Shown here: piece by piece, positions 1-8,429 of the stretch | Layout: every line of letters begins with the position of its first letter | How positions within the stretch are numbered: position 1 is the stretch's first letter | Origin: Candidatus Segatella albertsiae | GTDB taxonomy: Bacteria; Bacteroidota; Bacteroidia; Bacteroidales; Bacteroidaceae | Direction of reading: 5' to 3' | DNA length: 25,552 nucleotides | Assembly (NCBI GenBank): GCA_002451555.1 | Contig: DKCU01000100.1 | Location: 1 to 25,552, forward strand | Program-made: the position numbers and the translations under genes | The notes under the pieces: generated by a model | The model's input: only the letters and a program-made list of their open reading frames with translations | Told to the model about the DNA's origin: nothing | Database searches by the model: none

Positions 1-1
1 G

Positions 2-55
2 TTTAACCATCCGAAGTCTCCAAGGTTACAGGAGTTTTTGCGGAAAGTGCTATAA
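2..55 (+). CDS. C-terminal end of an unidentified reading frame (partial)
   Basis: A frame is open from the left edge and ends at TAA (53-55). It gives 17 residues, including the stretch PKSPRLQEFLRKVL, which reads like a plausible charged helical C-terminus. There is not enough to assign a family, and a chance open frame of this length is quite possible. If real, it is the end of a gene upstream of the operon. Confidence 0.3.
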   Translation, partial: FNHPKSPRLQEFLRKVL

Positions 56-186
56 AGGATTCTTGTCGTTGAATGAATAAGTGGAAGCGGAATTAATCAT
101 GTGCTTTTATGAAGGAGGAACAAGGGCATGGATAGAGGGGATGAAAGCACATCCTTTGGAGGTGAGGATACGTTATGATTGAGGTT

Positions 187-271
187 GCTCACGACCGTTA
201 GACAATCGGTTGACTGCCGTGGAACGAGCGAGTCACGGACGTAGGACAATCGTCCCACGGTCGTGGCTCGC
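187..271. repeat. Imperfect hairpin, with a decayed second copy
   Basis: Bases 228-247 and 252-271 are inverted copies of each other, with 16 of 20 positions matching and a 4-base AATC loop. A diverged version (187-229) sharing the core GACAATCG and flanking ACGACCGT-like sequence lies directly to its left, so the region looks like two tandem copies of a palindromic unit. It could be an intergenic repeat, a transcription-end hairpin for the upstream gene, or a structured element. No long T-run directly follows the stem, so a simple intrinsic terminator is not clear. Confidence 0.5.
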
Positions 272-456
272 CTCATTTTTGAGCTTTCTTGCACTTTTAA
301 ACCCTTGGTTTATTCCCTGTTTCTTTGCTTTTCTATACGGATGGTCATCAGTAGGCGTGATGTCATGCAATATATTTGATGGTAGGCGTATGGGATAAAT
401 GTTTGCTGACTATATGAAAAAACTATAAAATTCTATGTAGATTTAATTTTTTTTCT

Positions 457-464
457 TACTTTTG
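457..464 (+). promoter_or_regulatory. Probable promoter -7 box of the polyene operon
   Basis: TACTTTTG matches the Bacteroidota housekeeping -7 consensus TAnnTTTG exactly. It lies 61 bases before the first start codon (526), leaving a leader of about 55 nt. No clear TTTG -33 element is seen about 20 bases upstream, so the promoter may be weak or activator-dependent. No other box this good was noticed ahead of the operon. Confidence 0.55.
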
Positions 465-525
465 CAAGCTAATAGACGCAAAATGTAAATACGAGCGTCA
501 AGTTATACATAAAGAAAAAAGAAAT

Positions 526-1257
526 ATGAGATATGCTTTGGTAACGGGGGCTTCCAGAGGCTTAGGCAAAGCTGTGGCAATGAGATTGGCCAAGCAAGGA
601 TTCTGCGTGATTATTAATTACTTGCGTAATCAGGAATGTGCTGAGCAGGTAAAGAACTCCATCGAGAAGGAAGGTGGAAAGGCTGAACTCTTGCCGTTCG
701 ATGCGTCCCAGCCTCGTGAGATAGAGGCTGCCATCGACCGATGGGAGACAGAGCATCCTGACGAATGGATATACACCTTGATTAACAATGCAGGCATTCG
801 TCGTGACAATGTGATGTTTATGATGTCGGATGAAGACTGGCACAGTGTGCTTGACACGAACCTCAATGGATTCTTTTATATTACCCGTCGCTTGTTGAAG
901 CACATGATGCCTCGTAAGCATGGGGGCAGAATCGTCAATATGGCATCGCTCTCAGGATTGAAAGGTATGCCTGGACAGGTGAATTATAGTGCGGCAAAAG
1001 CTGCGCTCATCGGTGCAACCAAGGCTTTGGCGCAGGAGGTGGCTCCTCGTAAGATAACAGTCAATGCCGTAGCTCCGGGATTTATATCCACAGACATGAC
1101 CAAGGACTTGCCTGAGGATGAACTCAAGAAAATGGTGCCGGTGGGACGGTTTGGCAAGCCAGAGGAAGTTGCGGCTTTGGTAGATTTCCTCGTATCGGAT
1201 GAAGCTGCCTATATTACGGGCGAAGTAATAAATATTAATGGTGGACTATATTCTTAG
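526..1257 (+). CDS. 3-oxoacyl-ACP reductase, FabG-like ketoreductase
   Basis: This 243-residue short-chain dehydrogenase/reductase most likely reduces the beta-keto group of the ACP-bound chain to a hydroxyl with NADPH in each extension round. The nucleotide-binding motif TGASRGLG is at residues 7-14, NNAG at 87-90, and the catalytic set N112, S141, Y154 and K158 is complete. The C-terminus (GEVININGGLYS) is typical of FabG, and the length is normal for the family. It is the first gene of the operon, preceded by a purine-rich AAAGAAAAAAGAAAT leader. Its place beside ketosynthase, ACP and dehydratase genes points to the ApeQ-type reductase of aryl polyene synthesis rather than to housekeeping FabG, but the sequence alone does not separate the two. 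Confidence 0.93.
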   Translation: MRYALVTGASRGLGKAVAMRLAKQGFCVIINYLRNQECAEQVKNSIEKEGGKAELLPFDASQPREIEAAIDRWETEHPDEWIYTLINNAGIRRDNVMFMMSDEDWHSVLDTNLNGFFYITRRLLKHMMPRKHGGRIVNMASLSGLKGMPGQVNYSAAKAALIGATKALAQEVAPRKITVNAVAPGFISTDMTKDLPEDELKKMVPVGRFGKPEEVAALVDFLVSDEAAYITGEVININGGLYS

Positions 1258-1306
1258 GTCTGCCCACTTATTATAAAATAAAAAGTATATACTATTAATA
1301 AAGTAA

Positions 1307-2530
1307 ATGGAAAGAAGAGTTGTAATCACGGGTATGGGCATCTGGTCGTGTTTGGGCACAGATCTCGATACCGTCAAGGATTCTCTATATAAAGGTAAGT
1401 CGGGTATTGGCATCCGACCGGAACGACTGGAATATGGTTATCGCTCGGCATTGACGGGCATAGTTCCCGAACCAGTCATCACCAAGCAGATGCTTGATCG
1501 CCATACTCGTGCCGGTATGTCGGAGGAGGCTAAATATGCCTATATGTCAAGCAAGCAAGCTTTCGCACAGGCAGGCATCGACGACGAATACCTGCGTGAA
1601 AACGAGGCGGGATGTATCTTTGGAAACGATTCTTCGGCAAAGCCTGTCATCGAGGCTTCGAAAATCATGGACGAGAAACACGATTCGGCGATGCTGGGTT
1701 ATGGACTCATCTTCCAGTCGATGAACTCTACTGTCAACATGAATCTTAGTACTATCTTCCATCTCCGTGGCGTCAACTTCACAGTTAGTTCGGCATGTGC
1801 CAGTGGTAGTCATTCCATTGGTCTTGGCTTCATGATGATTAAGCAAGGCTTGCAAGATATGGTACTTTGTGGAGGTGCGCAGGAAACCAACTATTATTCG
1901 ATGGCTTCGTTTGATGCCCTTGGAGCCTTCTCCATCCGTATGGATGAACCTACTAAGGCAAGTCGTCCTTTCGATAAGGACAGGGATGGCCTCATCCCAA
2001 GTGGTGGAGCAGCATCGCTCGTGTTGGAGGATTATGAGCATGCCAAGGCTCGTGGTGCCAACATCCTTGCCGAGGTAGTGGGGTATGGCTTCTCCAGCAA
2101 TGGAGGCGGCATTAGCCAGCCATCTGATGATGGAAGTGTCATCGCCATGACCCGAGCCTTGAAATCGGCGGGTGTGACGGCGGACGACATCGATTACATC
2201 AACGCCCATGCCACCAGTACGCACCAAGGTGACATGTACGAGGCCATTGCCCTGGCAAGAATGTTCGAGGGCAAGCATGCTTTGATTTCTTCTACCAAGG
2301 GTATGACCGGACATGAGTGCTGGATGGCGGGAGCATCGGAAATCGTATATTCTACCTTGATGATGCAGAACAACTTCGTGGCACCTAACGTGAACTTCGA
2401 GAATCCTGACGAATACTCAGAGAAACTCAATATCGCAGCCAAGACCGTAGATACGGAAATCAATACCGTGTTGAGCAATAGTTTCGGATTCGGTGGCACC
2501 AATTCTGCGTTGGTCATCAAGAAAATATAG
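1307..2530 (+). CDS. Beta-ketoacyl-ACP synthase, FabB/FabF type
   Basis: A 407-residue elongating ketosynthase expected to condense an acyl starter or chain with malonyl-ACP. The Cys-His-His set is complete: C164 (SSACASG), H301 (NAHATSTHQGD) and H336 (KGMTGHE, with K331). The C-terminal glycine loop NSFGFGGTNS is present. The context after the second histidine (HECWMAGA) departs from the usual HSLGAAG, which suggests a specialised pocket. FabB-like features (ATSTHQGD and the region after it) suggest the FabB/ApeO/ApeR group. It is the only one of the three synthases here without an extra C-terminal domain. It sits 49 bases after the ketoreductase and ahead of the methyltransferase. Confidence 0.93.
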   Translation: MERRVVITGMGIWSCLGTDLDTVKDSLYKGKSGIGIRPERLEYGYRSALTGIVPEPVITKQMLDRHTRAGMSEEAKYAYMSSKQAFAQAGIDDEYLRENEAGCIFGNDSSAKPVIEASKIMDEKHDSAMLGYGLIFQSMNSTVNMNLSTIFHLRGVNFTVSSACASGSHSIGLGFMMIKQGLQDMVLCGGAQETNYYSMASFDALGAFSIRMDEPTKASRPFDKDRDGLIPSGGAASLVLEDYEHAKARGANILAEVVGYGFSSNGGGISQPSDDGSVIAMTRALKSAGVTADDIDYINAHATSTHQGDMYEAIALARMFEGKHALISSTKGMTGHECWMAGASEIVYSTLMMQNNFVAPNVNFENPDEYSEKLNIAAKTVDTEINTVLSNSFGFGGTNSALVIKKI

Positions 2531-2594
2531 GCTGAGAACTGGCATTTCTTGGGTAAAAGATAAAAATAAAAGAAGGGATAAATCTCAATAAGAG

Positions 2595-3869
2595 ATGAAA
2601 TCCATAATTATTGGAAAAAGAATGAACCTATTTAAATCAGAAAGCGACCGCTATACCGAGGAACATCTGTCGGCTCGCGAGGCACAACGCCTGGCGGAGT
2701 ATATCGCCTGGGGACCTGTTATTTTTCAGGTGTCCAGGCTGATGGTGAAGTTTGGCATCCTCGAAGCCTTACGTGATAGCTTGGATGGATTGACCCTCAA
2801 AGAGATTCAGCAGAAGATTTTGCTGCGGAACACATCGGCGGAAGACCAACAGGACGCATCGTCTAACTTGCCGCTCTCCGAGTATGCCCTGAAGATTCTC
2901 TTGGAGGCTTCGCTCAGTGCGGGTACAGTGCTGATAGACAAGACGACCGACAAGTACTCTCTCTCAAAGACAGGGTGGTTCTTGCTCAATGACCCCGCTA
3001 CCCGAGTAAACATCGACTTTAATCACAATGTGAATTATCGTGGCATGTTCTATCTCGAAGAGGCATTAAAGGAAGGAAAACCAGCCGGACTTAAGACGCT
3101 TGGCAATTGGCCAACCATCTATGAAGGACTCTCGCAACTCGATAAACAGGTACAAGATAGTTGGTTCGGATTCGATCATTTCTATAGCGACCATTCTTTC
3201 GACGAGGCATTGAAAATCATATTCGGAAAGAAAGACTTATCGGAGCCTGTCTCTTCTAGCGATTCTGCTCCTGTTGACAAACCGCTGCGTCTGATGGATG
3301 TGGGTGGCAATACGGGGCGTTTTGCCTTGCGATGTGTGGATTACGACAAGAATGTGAATGTGACCATCGTCGATCTGCCTGGTCAGATAGGGATGATGCA
3401 GAAAAACATAGAGGGAAAGGAAGGAGCCGAGCGTATCTCGGGGTTCGCAACCAACATCCTTGATGAGCGTAACCGATTGCCAAAGGTATCTGAGGTGCAA
3501 GCTTCTGCTATATCGTCCCCATTATCCTACAAAGAGAGTTGGGATGCGATATGGATGAGTCAGTTCTTGGATTGTTTCTCAGAGGAAGAAATCTATAGCA
3601 TTCTTTCTCGTGCCGCTCAAGTGATGACATCCGCTACCACCTTATATATTATGGAAACCTTCTGGGATCGACAGAAGTATGAGCCAGCCTCTCTCTGTCT
3701 CACCATGACGAGTGTCTATTTCACGGTGATGGCAAACGGCAACAGCAAGATGTATCACTCGGATGATTTAATCAAGCAAGTGAATCGTGCAGGCTTAAAG
3801 GTAGTTAAGATACACGATGGTATCGGACAGGGACATACTATCCTTGAAGTACGGAAAAAGTCAGAATAG
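2595..3869 (+). CDS. Class I SAM-dependent methyltransferase, probably an O-methyltransferase
   Basis: A 424-residue protein. The N-terminal half (about 25-145) looks like the winged-helix dimerisation domain of acetylserotonin/caffeate-type O-methyltransferases. The C-terminal half is a Rossmann SAM-binding domain with motif I LMDVGGNTGRF at 233-243 and an acidic motif near VTIVDLPG. In aryl polyene clusters such an enzyme methylates the aromatic head group; here this is inferred from context. Two starts are possible, 2595 and 2622 (MNLFKSES); the second would give 415 residues and is equally reasonable. It lies between a ketosynthase and an ACP gene in the same transcript. The acceptor atom (oxygen or carbon) cannot be read from the sequence. 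Confidence 0.85.
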   Translation: MKSIIIGKRMNLFKSESDRYTEEHLSAREAQRLAEYIAWGPVIFQVSRLMVKFGILEALRDSLDGLTLKEIQQKILLRNTSAEDQQDASSNLPLSEYALKILLEASLSAGTVLIDKTTDKYSLSKTGWFLLNDPATRVNIDFNHNVNYRGMFYLEEALKEGKPAGLKTLGNWPTIYEGLSQLDKQVQDSWFGFDHFYSDHSFDEALKIIFGKKDLSEPVSSSDSAPVDKPLRLMDVGGNTGRFALRCVDYDKNVNVTIVDLPGQIGMMQKNIEGKEGAERISGFATNILDERNRLPKVSEVQASAISSPLSYKESWDAIWMSQFLDCFSEEEIYSILSRAAQVMTSATTLYIMETFWDRQKYEPASLCLTMTSVYFTVMANGNSKMYHSDDLIKQVNRAGLKVVKIHDGIGQGHTILEVRKKSE

Positions 3870-3936
3870 AAAGAAAATAGGTAAGATAATTCTTAATACT
3901 AAAATATAAGCTTATACATTAATAACAATAATAACA

Positions 3937-4179
3937 ATGGAAAAAAAAGAAATAGAAGAGAAAGTAAGAAACTTCCTCATTGAGGATTTGGAGATTGACG
4001 AAGACAAGATTGCCCCTGAGGCTAAGTTGAAGGACGACCTCGGCATCGACAGCCTTGACTTCGTTGACATCGTGGTAATCGTGGAGAAGAACTTCGGCTT
4101 CAAAATCAAGCCAGAGGAGATGCAAGGCGTTACCACTCTCAGCCAGTTCTGCGACTATATCCAAAGCAAAGTGGGATAA
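3937..4179 (+). CDS. Acyl carrier protein 1
   Basis: An 80-residue acidic protein of the usual ACP length. The phosphopantetheine attachment motif is LGIDSLDFVDIV, with the modified serine at residue 39. It is strongly helix-forming and lysine/glutamate-rich, with the start in an AATAACAATGG context. It probably carries the growing polyene or the starter in this pathway, corresponding to ApeE or ApeF. It differs clearly from the two other carrier proteins at 8115 and 21830, so the three likely have distinct partners. A separate phosphopantetheinyl transferase would be needed; none is seen in the window. Confidence 0.93.
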   Translation: MEKKEIEEKVRNFLIEDLEIDEDKIAPEAKLKDDLGIDSLDFVDIVVIVEKNFGFKIKPEEMQGVTTLSQFCDYIQSKVG

Positions 4180-4224
4180 GGTAAGTGAAACTTGGAGAGC
4201 AAATCGTAATGAATCTCATAGCGG

Positions 4225-5115
4225 ATGAGTAGGGAGAAGAATACGACCTTTGGTACGGGATGGATGCATCGTCAGCTCATTGGGATGCTGCGAGTGATGG
4301 ATGTGAGGACATTTTATGTCTTAACGTCACTCTTTGTGATGCCGATTTGTCTTCTGCTCAATACCAATCATAGTCGTACTACTGCCTACCATTATTTCCG
4401 CCGACGGATGGGGTATGGCAGATGGAAGGCTGCATGGCATGTTTACAGAAACCACTGTCTGTTCGGTCAAGTTGTCATTGATCGTTTCGCTATGTTTGCC
4501 GGCAAGAAGTTTGTTCTCAAGATTGAAGGCTATGAACAATTTCGGCAATTGGAACAACAAGCAGATGCATTCATGATATTCAGTTCTCATATCGGATGTT
4601 ATGAGGCTGCAGGTTATTCTCTCGTGTCAGAGACCAAGCGATTAAACGCCTTGGTCTATGGTGGCGAGAAAGCTTCGGTGATGGAGGGACGAAAGAAAAA
4701 ACTCGATCGCCATAATATTCGCATGATACCTGTTATGCCCGATATGAGCCATCTCTTTCTTGTGAATGAGGCACTTGCCAACCAGGAAATAGTGAGTATG
4801 CCAGCCGATCGTATCGTGGGTTCGCCTAAGTCGATAGAGGTTACCTTCCTGAGAGCCAAGGCTCGTTTGCCAATGGGACCTTTTATGGTGGCTACTATGA
4901 GAGGGCTTGATGCGTTGGCGGTCAACGTGCTGAAGACTTCGGCGAAGAAATACACGGTCTATGTTTCTCGTCTCAGCTATGACAAGCTGGCGTCTCGCAA
5001 GCAGCAACTCCAGCAGTTGGCTGATAGTTATGCGGCAGAGTTGGAACGCCGTGTACGACAGTATCCTGACCAATGGTATAATTTTTATGAATTTTGGGAG
5101 TCGAGCGTGCAGTAA
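4225..5115 (+). CDS. LpxL/HtrB-type lysophospholipid acyltransferase
   Basis: A 296-residue membrane-associated acyltransferase. A hydrophobic segment at about 30-46 probably anchors it in the inner membrane. The acyltransferase signature HxxxxE appears as H122 to E127 (SSHIGCYE), followed by a basic region and a PADRIVGSPK segment like the substrate loop of lipid A acyltransferases. In aryl polyene clusters such enzymes (ApeD-type) are thought to move an acyl or polyenyl chain from ACP onto a lipid or sugar acceptor. Position directly after ACP1 and 12 bases before the dehydratase start supports a role with ACP-bound chains. The acceptor is not evident. Confidence 0.85.
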   Translation: MSREKNTTFGTGWMHRQLIGMLRVMDVRTFYVLTSLFVMPICLLLNTNHSRTTAYHYFRRRMGYGRWKAAWHVYRNHCLFGQVVIDRFAMFAGKKFVLKIEGYEQFRQLEQQADAFMIFSSHIGCYEAAGYSLVSETKRLNALVYGGEKASVMEGRKKKLDRHNIRMIPVMPDMSHLFLVNEALANQEIVSMPADRIVGSPKSIEVTFLRAKARLPMGPFMVATMRGLDALAVNVLKTSAKKYTVYVSRLSYDKLASRKQQLQQLADSYAAELERRVRQYPDQWYNFYEFWESSVQ

Positions 5116-5127
5116 GGCTTCCTTTTG

Positions 5128-5649
5128 ATGATGAGTATGAACAACTTTGACGCAAAACATCCTATGGAGCAAGACCTCCGGCATATAGACATCCATGACC
5201 TCCTGCCGCAACAGGAGCCTTTTGTGATGATTGGCGCTTTGGTATATTTCGACCGTACCCTTACGGTGGCAGAGACGGAAATCAAGTCTGACAATATTTT
5301 CGTGGAAAGTGTCTTGAATGCTTCTATGTCTTTGGGCAATGACGAAAGAGGCTGTCTCTCCGTTTCTGGCTTGATGGAAAATATCGCCCAAACTTGTGCC
5401 GCTCGTATCGGTTATGTCAATAAGTATATCTTGAAGAAAGGCATTCAGTTGGGGTTCATTGGAGCAGTTCGCAACTTTGAGTTGTTCGCTCTTCCCCAGG
5501 TAGGTGATGTCATCACCACTAGAGTGGAAGTGAAAGAGGAGGTGTTTGGCATGACCTTGGCTGAGGCGACCGTCACCCTTAATGGCAAGCTGCTGGCAAG
5601 CACGGAGATGAAAATTGCCGTTAAGAATACCGACGAATTACAAAGGTAA
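5128..5649 (+). CDS. Hotdog 3-hydroxyacyl-ACP dehydratase, ApeP-like, lacking the catalytic histidine
   Basis: A 173-residue hotdog-fold protein. The N-terminal LLPQQEPFVMI matches the LLPHRxPF start of FabZ/ApeP enzymes. The central helix GLMENIAQ carries E84, which lines up with the FabZ catalytic glutamate. Fourteen residues upstream, where FabZ has the HFPG histidine, this protein has no histidine (GNDERGCLSVS). So only half of the catalytic pair is present. The second dehydratase of the operon (11771) has the opposite half, which suggests a heterodimer. The first start codon in frame is TTG at 5125; ATG at 5128, 5131 or 5137 is more likely, and 5128 is used here. It follows the acyltransferase with a 12-base gap. 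Confidence 0.85.
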   Translation: MMSMNNFDAKHPMEQDLRHIDIHDLLPQQEPFVMIGALVYFDRTLTVAETEIKSDNIFVESVLNASMSLGNDERGCLSVSGLMENIAQTCAARIGYVNKYILKKGIQLGFIGAVRNFELFALPQVGDVITTRVEVKEEVFGMTLAEATVTLNGKLLASTEMKIAVKNTDELQR

Positions 5650-5735
5650 TCCTCATGGTAACAAGGTCATAAGGATAAAACCTCTGGGGGAAACGGAGGG
5701 TTTGTCATAGTGAAGAAAATGGTTCTAAAAAAAGT

Positions 5736-6173
5736 ATGGCAATGAATGAACTAAGAGAATCCAAAACTTTCGAGATTCGATTCAGTGAAGTCGATTCGAT
5801 GAATGTGGTGTGGCATGGTTCCTACCCACTTTACTTTGAGGATGCCAGGGAGGCATTCGGCAAGAAATATGGACTGGAATACATGAGCTTCTTCGACCAT
5901 GGCTATTTTGCGCCTTTGGTAGAACTCACCTTCCACTATAAGAAACCTATTCGATATGGTATGACCCCGCGCATCGACATCATCTATCGCCCTACGATGG
6001 CTGCCAAGATAGTCTTCGACTATGAAATCCGTGATACCGCTGATGAGAGCCTGATTGCGACGGGACATTCCGTGCAGGTGTTCATGGATAAGGATTATCA
6101 GTTGGTATGGACCAACCCCGACTTCTATTTGGAATGGAAAAAACGTTGGGGGGTGGATGTCGATACATTATAA
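5736..6173 (+). CDS. Hotdog acyl thioesterase, 4-hydroxybenzoyl-CoA thioesterase/YbgC type
   Basis: A 145-residue protein of usual family length. The active-site segment RFSEVDSMNVVWHGSYPLYF, from residue 16, fits the YbgC/FcbC pattern in which an aspartate near a Gly/His-containing turn attacks the thioester, followed by FEDAREAFGKKYG. It would release an acyl chain or proofread ACP and CoA esters; ApeJ-like thioesterases are known in aryl polyene clusters. Another in-frame ATG lies at 5742. It is separated from the dehydratase by an 86-base gap, the widest in this part of the operon, and from the next ketosynthase by a tandem inverted-repeat element. Confidence 0.88.
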   Translation: MAMNELRESKTFEIRFSEVDSMNVVWHGSYPLYFEDAREAFGKKYGLEYMSFFDHGYFAPLVELTFHYKKPIRYGMTPRIDIIYRPTMAAKIVFDYEIRDTADESLIATGHSVQVFMDKDYQLVWTNPDFYLEWKKRWGVDVDTL

Positions 6174-6178
6174 AAATT

Positions 6179-6220
6179 AGTGAATATCTCAATCACGATA
6201 GTGAATATCAGAGTCACTGT
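6179..6220. repeat. Two tandem 21-base units, each an inverted repeat GTGA-N9-TCAC
   Basis: Bases 6179-6199 and 6200-6220 are adjacent copies of one 21-base unit, beginning AGTGAATATC in both. Within each, GTGA and TCAC face each other across 9 bases; the second copy extends to AGTGA/TCACT. The element lies in the 80-base gap between the thioesterase and ketosynthase genes, ending 33 bases before the ATG at 6254. It could be an operator, an mRNA structure affecting translation of the ketosynthase, or a chance duplication. Confidence 0.6.
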
Positions 6221-6253
6221 AGGATACAACTTCGTCATTATAAAGAAAACATC

Positions 6254-8104
6254 ATGGCTTACGTAATAGCAGATAATATCATATCTCCTTTAGGGAAAAC
6301 CTCGGAGGAAAATTACTTGTCGGTGAAGGCTGGCAAGTCGATGCTATATGCATTTAGGCCTGGTAGTTGTGGTGTACAAGATGGCTTTTGTGCCTCATTG
6401 ATGAGGGATGAGGCTTTGACTTCGGAGGAACTTGTACCTACCTCTCGTTTTCCTCATGTTTTCTCTCTTAAGAATTCTTTTGAGCGGCTGGCTTATGCTT
6501 CCGCCCAAAAGGCAATGATGCAAGCAGGCATTGATGTTGCCCAGCATCGTATCGTTTTTATATTGAGTACCACTAAAGGGGCTGTTGAGGAACTTACGGT
6601 TGAAAACTCCAACCCATGTAATTCTTCTGAAAATTCCGATAGACAAGTTTTTCTCGGGACTACGGCTCTGCATATAGCAAAAGCTTTGGGAATCAGCTCC
6701 AAGCCCATCACTGTATGTAATGCTTGCATCTCTGGTTTGTCGGCGTTGATATTGGCCAATCGCTTGTTGGATGCAGATGCCTACGATTATGCTGTGGTTT
6801 GTGGGGCTGACAATCCTCGTCGATTCATCATTTCGGGCTTCCAGTCTCTCAAGGCTTTATCTACAGAACCTTGCCGTCCCTTTGACATGGAGCGATGTGG
6901 TTTGAATTTGGGGGAGGCTGCGGCTACAATCATTCTTGGTAAGGAATCCAAAATGGACAAGGTGGAACTTGGAAAGGCTTGTTCAATTTCTCCTCACTTT
7001 TGGCAGATAGGACAAGGCTTCATCAAGAACGATGCCTTTCATATCAGTGCGCCAAGCAAGACGAGCGAGGGACTCTATGCCTGTTTGCAGGAAACCTTAC
7101 AGGGGGTGAAACCCGATGACATTGGCTTCGTCAACACCCATGGAACAGCTACGCTCTTCAATGACCAGATGGAGTCTGTCGCTATCCAGAGAAAAGGTCT
7201 GTCGGAACTACCTGCCAATGCCTTGAAGGGGTATTTCGGCCATACCTTGGGTGCGGCTGGTATCTTGGAGACCATCCTCTCCATGAAAGCTGCCGATGAA
7301 CATATAATAATAGGTACGCGAGGTTTTGAGGAATTAGGAGTATCGGGTAAGATGAATATTTCTGCAGCGAATCGCTCTCTGGAAAAGCCTACCTTCGTCA
7401 AGATGCTTTCTGGCTTCGGTGGCTGTAATGCCACATTGTTTGCAAGCCGGGAGGTTGGGGTACTTGCGAACCATGGAAATCTATCTCATCTCGTGCGCAG
7501 CCATCATGTACAGATTACAACAAATAGTGTCATGGTCGATGGCAAATCATTGGAAATCAAAGGAAAAACAGATGATGCTTCCATGCTTACTGCAATATAC
7601 AAACAGTATGTCGGAGGCTATCCTAAATATTATAAGATGGATGGTTTGAGTCGGTTGGGGTTCATCGCCTCCGAGCTGTTACTAAAGGCAGAGAACGATT
7701 CTCTATTGGAGGAGTCTGGTTCGGATGTTCCATCTCTTCCACAGCATCCGTTCGACCGAGCTGTGATACTCTTCAATCGCTCTTCCTCCATAGATAGTGA
7801 CAAGAAGTATCTGGCATCCATAGGCGATAAGAATGGCTATTTTCCAAGCCCATCTATCTTTGTTTATACCCTGCCTAACATTGTGACGGGTGAGATAGCC
7901 ATTCGCCATGGTTATCATGGTGAGACTTCTTTCTATGTTTTGGCGGAAAAGGATGAGGAGCAAATGCAAGAGATTTTGCAGACAGCTTTCATGGATGCGC
8001 AAACACAGAGTGCCTTGACAGGTTGGCTAGACTACGAGGATGCCACTCATTTCGAAGCAGACCTTTACATCATAATCGAAAAATATAAATCAGTAAAAGT
8101 ATAA
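6254..8104 (+). CDS. Ketosynthase fused to a degenerate C-terminal ketosynthase-like half
   Basis: The frame is open from 6107, but the ATG at 6254 (MAYVIADNIISPLG) starts at the conserved ketosynthase N-terminus and is preceded by A-rich sequence, giving 616 residues. Residues 1 to about 398 form a full synthase with C158 (NACISG), H296 (NTHGTAT), K325 and H330 (YFGHTLGAAG), so it is probably active. Residues about 445-616 look like the N-terminal half of a second thiolase-fold unit: DGLSRLGFIASELLL, then VYTLPNIVTGEIAIRHGYHG, which resembles the run-up to a ketosynthase active site, but no nucleophilic cysteine follows. This extra unit resembles the small ApeC-like (ketoacyl-synt_2) proteins of aryl polyene clusters. 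It probably acts in pairing or chain-length control. Confidence 0.88.
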   Translation: MAYVIADNIISPLGKTSEENYLSVKAGKSMLYAFRPGSCGVQDGFCASLMRDEALTSEELVPTSRFPHVFSLKNSFERLAYASAQKAMMQAGIDVAQHRIVFILSTTKGAVEELTVENSNPCNSSENSDRQVFLGTTALHIAKALGISSKPITVCNACISGLSALILANRLLDADAYDYAVVCGADNPRRFIISGFQSLKALSTEPCRPFDMERCGLNLGEAAATIILGKESKMDKVELGKACSISPHFWQIGQGFIKNDAFHISAPSKTSEGLYACLQETLQGVKPDDIGFVNTHGTATLFNDQMESVAIQRKGLSELPANALKGYFGHTLGAAGILETILSMKAADEHIIIGTRGFEELGVSGKMNISAANRSLEKPTFVKMLSGFGGCNATLFASREVGVLANHGNLSHLVRSHHVQITTNSVMVDGKSLEIKGKTDDASMLTAIYKQYVGGYPKYYKMDGLSRLGFIASELLLKAENDSLLEESGSDVPSLPQHPFDRAVILFNRSSSIDSDKKYLASIGDKNGYFPSPSIFVYTLPNIVTGEIAIRHGYHGETSFYVLAEKDEEQMQEILQTAFMDAQTQSALTGWLDYEDATHFEADLYIIIEKYKSVKV

Positions 8105-8114
8105 GATAAACACA

Positions 8115-8372
8115 ATGGAAGAATTAATCAATGAATTGAAGGAGGAAATCATCAAGGCTTTAAACCTTGAAGAGATGACACCTGAGGACATCGATGAGAA
8201 CGATGCTCTCTTTGGCGAAGGCTTGGGCTTGGATTCCATCGATGCCCTGGAACTCATCGTGCTCTTGGAAAAGAAATATGGCATCAAGCTCGCCAACCCT
8301 GCCGCAGGCAAGGAAATTTTCAAGAGTGTAGCTACCATCGCCGACTATGTGAGCAAGAATCGTAAGAAGTAA
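8115..8372 (+). CDS. Acyl carrier protein 2
   Basis: An 85-residue acidic carrier protein starting 10 bases after the preceding ketosynthase gene. The attachment motif is GLGLDSIDALEL with serine 41 as the phosphopantetheine site. The helix after it (ELIVLLEKKYGIKL) is the usual recognition helix II. Its placement between the two fused ketosynthase genes suggests it is the main elongation carrier, corresponding to ApeE or ApeF, though this is inferred from gene order only. Confidence 0.93.
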   Translation: MEELINELKEEIIKALNLEEMTPEDIDENDALFGEGLGLDSIDALELIVLLEKKYGIKLANPAAGKEIFKSVATIADYVSKNRKK

Positions 8373-8429
8373 AATTACTTGCTTCCACCGAAAACGCATT
8401 CCAATAATCATTTAAGATAATATCTAGTG

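Larger units (their letters stand above)
56..525. other. Noncoding leader region before the operon
   Basis: This 470-base stretch has no convincing gene. The short frames on both strands have low-complexity or repeat-derived translations. It holds a diverged hairpin repeat (187-271), an AT-rich tract (about 415-460), a Bacteroidota-type -7 box (457-464) and an A-rich stretch just ahead of the first start codon. It probably carries the promoter and any regulation of the operon downstream. Confidence 0.6.

Noticed and set aside
97..294. 65-residue minus-strand frame over the same repeat region
   Set aside because: Its translation comes from the repeat and it has no promoter or recognisable domain.
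210..398. 62-residue plus-strand frame upstream of the operon
   Set aside because: It runs through the hairpin repeat, has no family look and lies in a region better explained as a leader with a promoter.
1547..2314. Long minus-strand frame opposite the first ketosynthase
   Set aside because: The plus-strand ketosynthase has complete active-site motifs over the same bases.
6107..6253. A longer start for the second ketosynthase, overlapping the thioesterase
   Set aside because: The 49 extra residues have no ketosynthase similarity; the ATG at 6254 gives the conserved N-terminus and has an A-rich leader.
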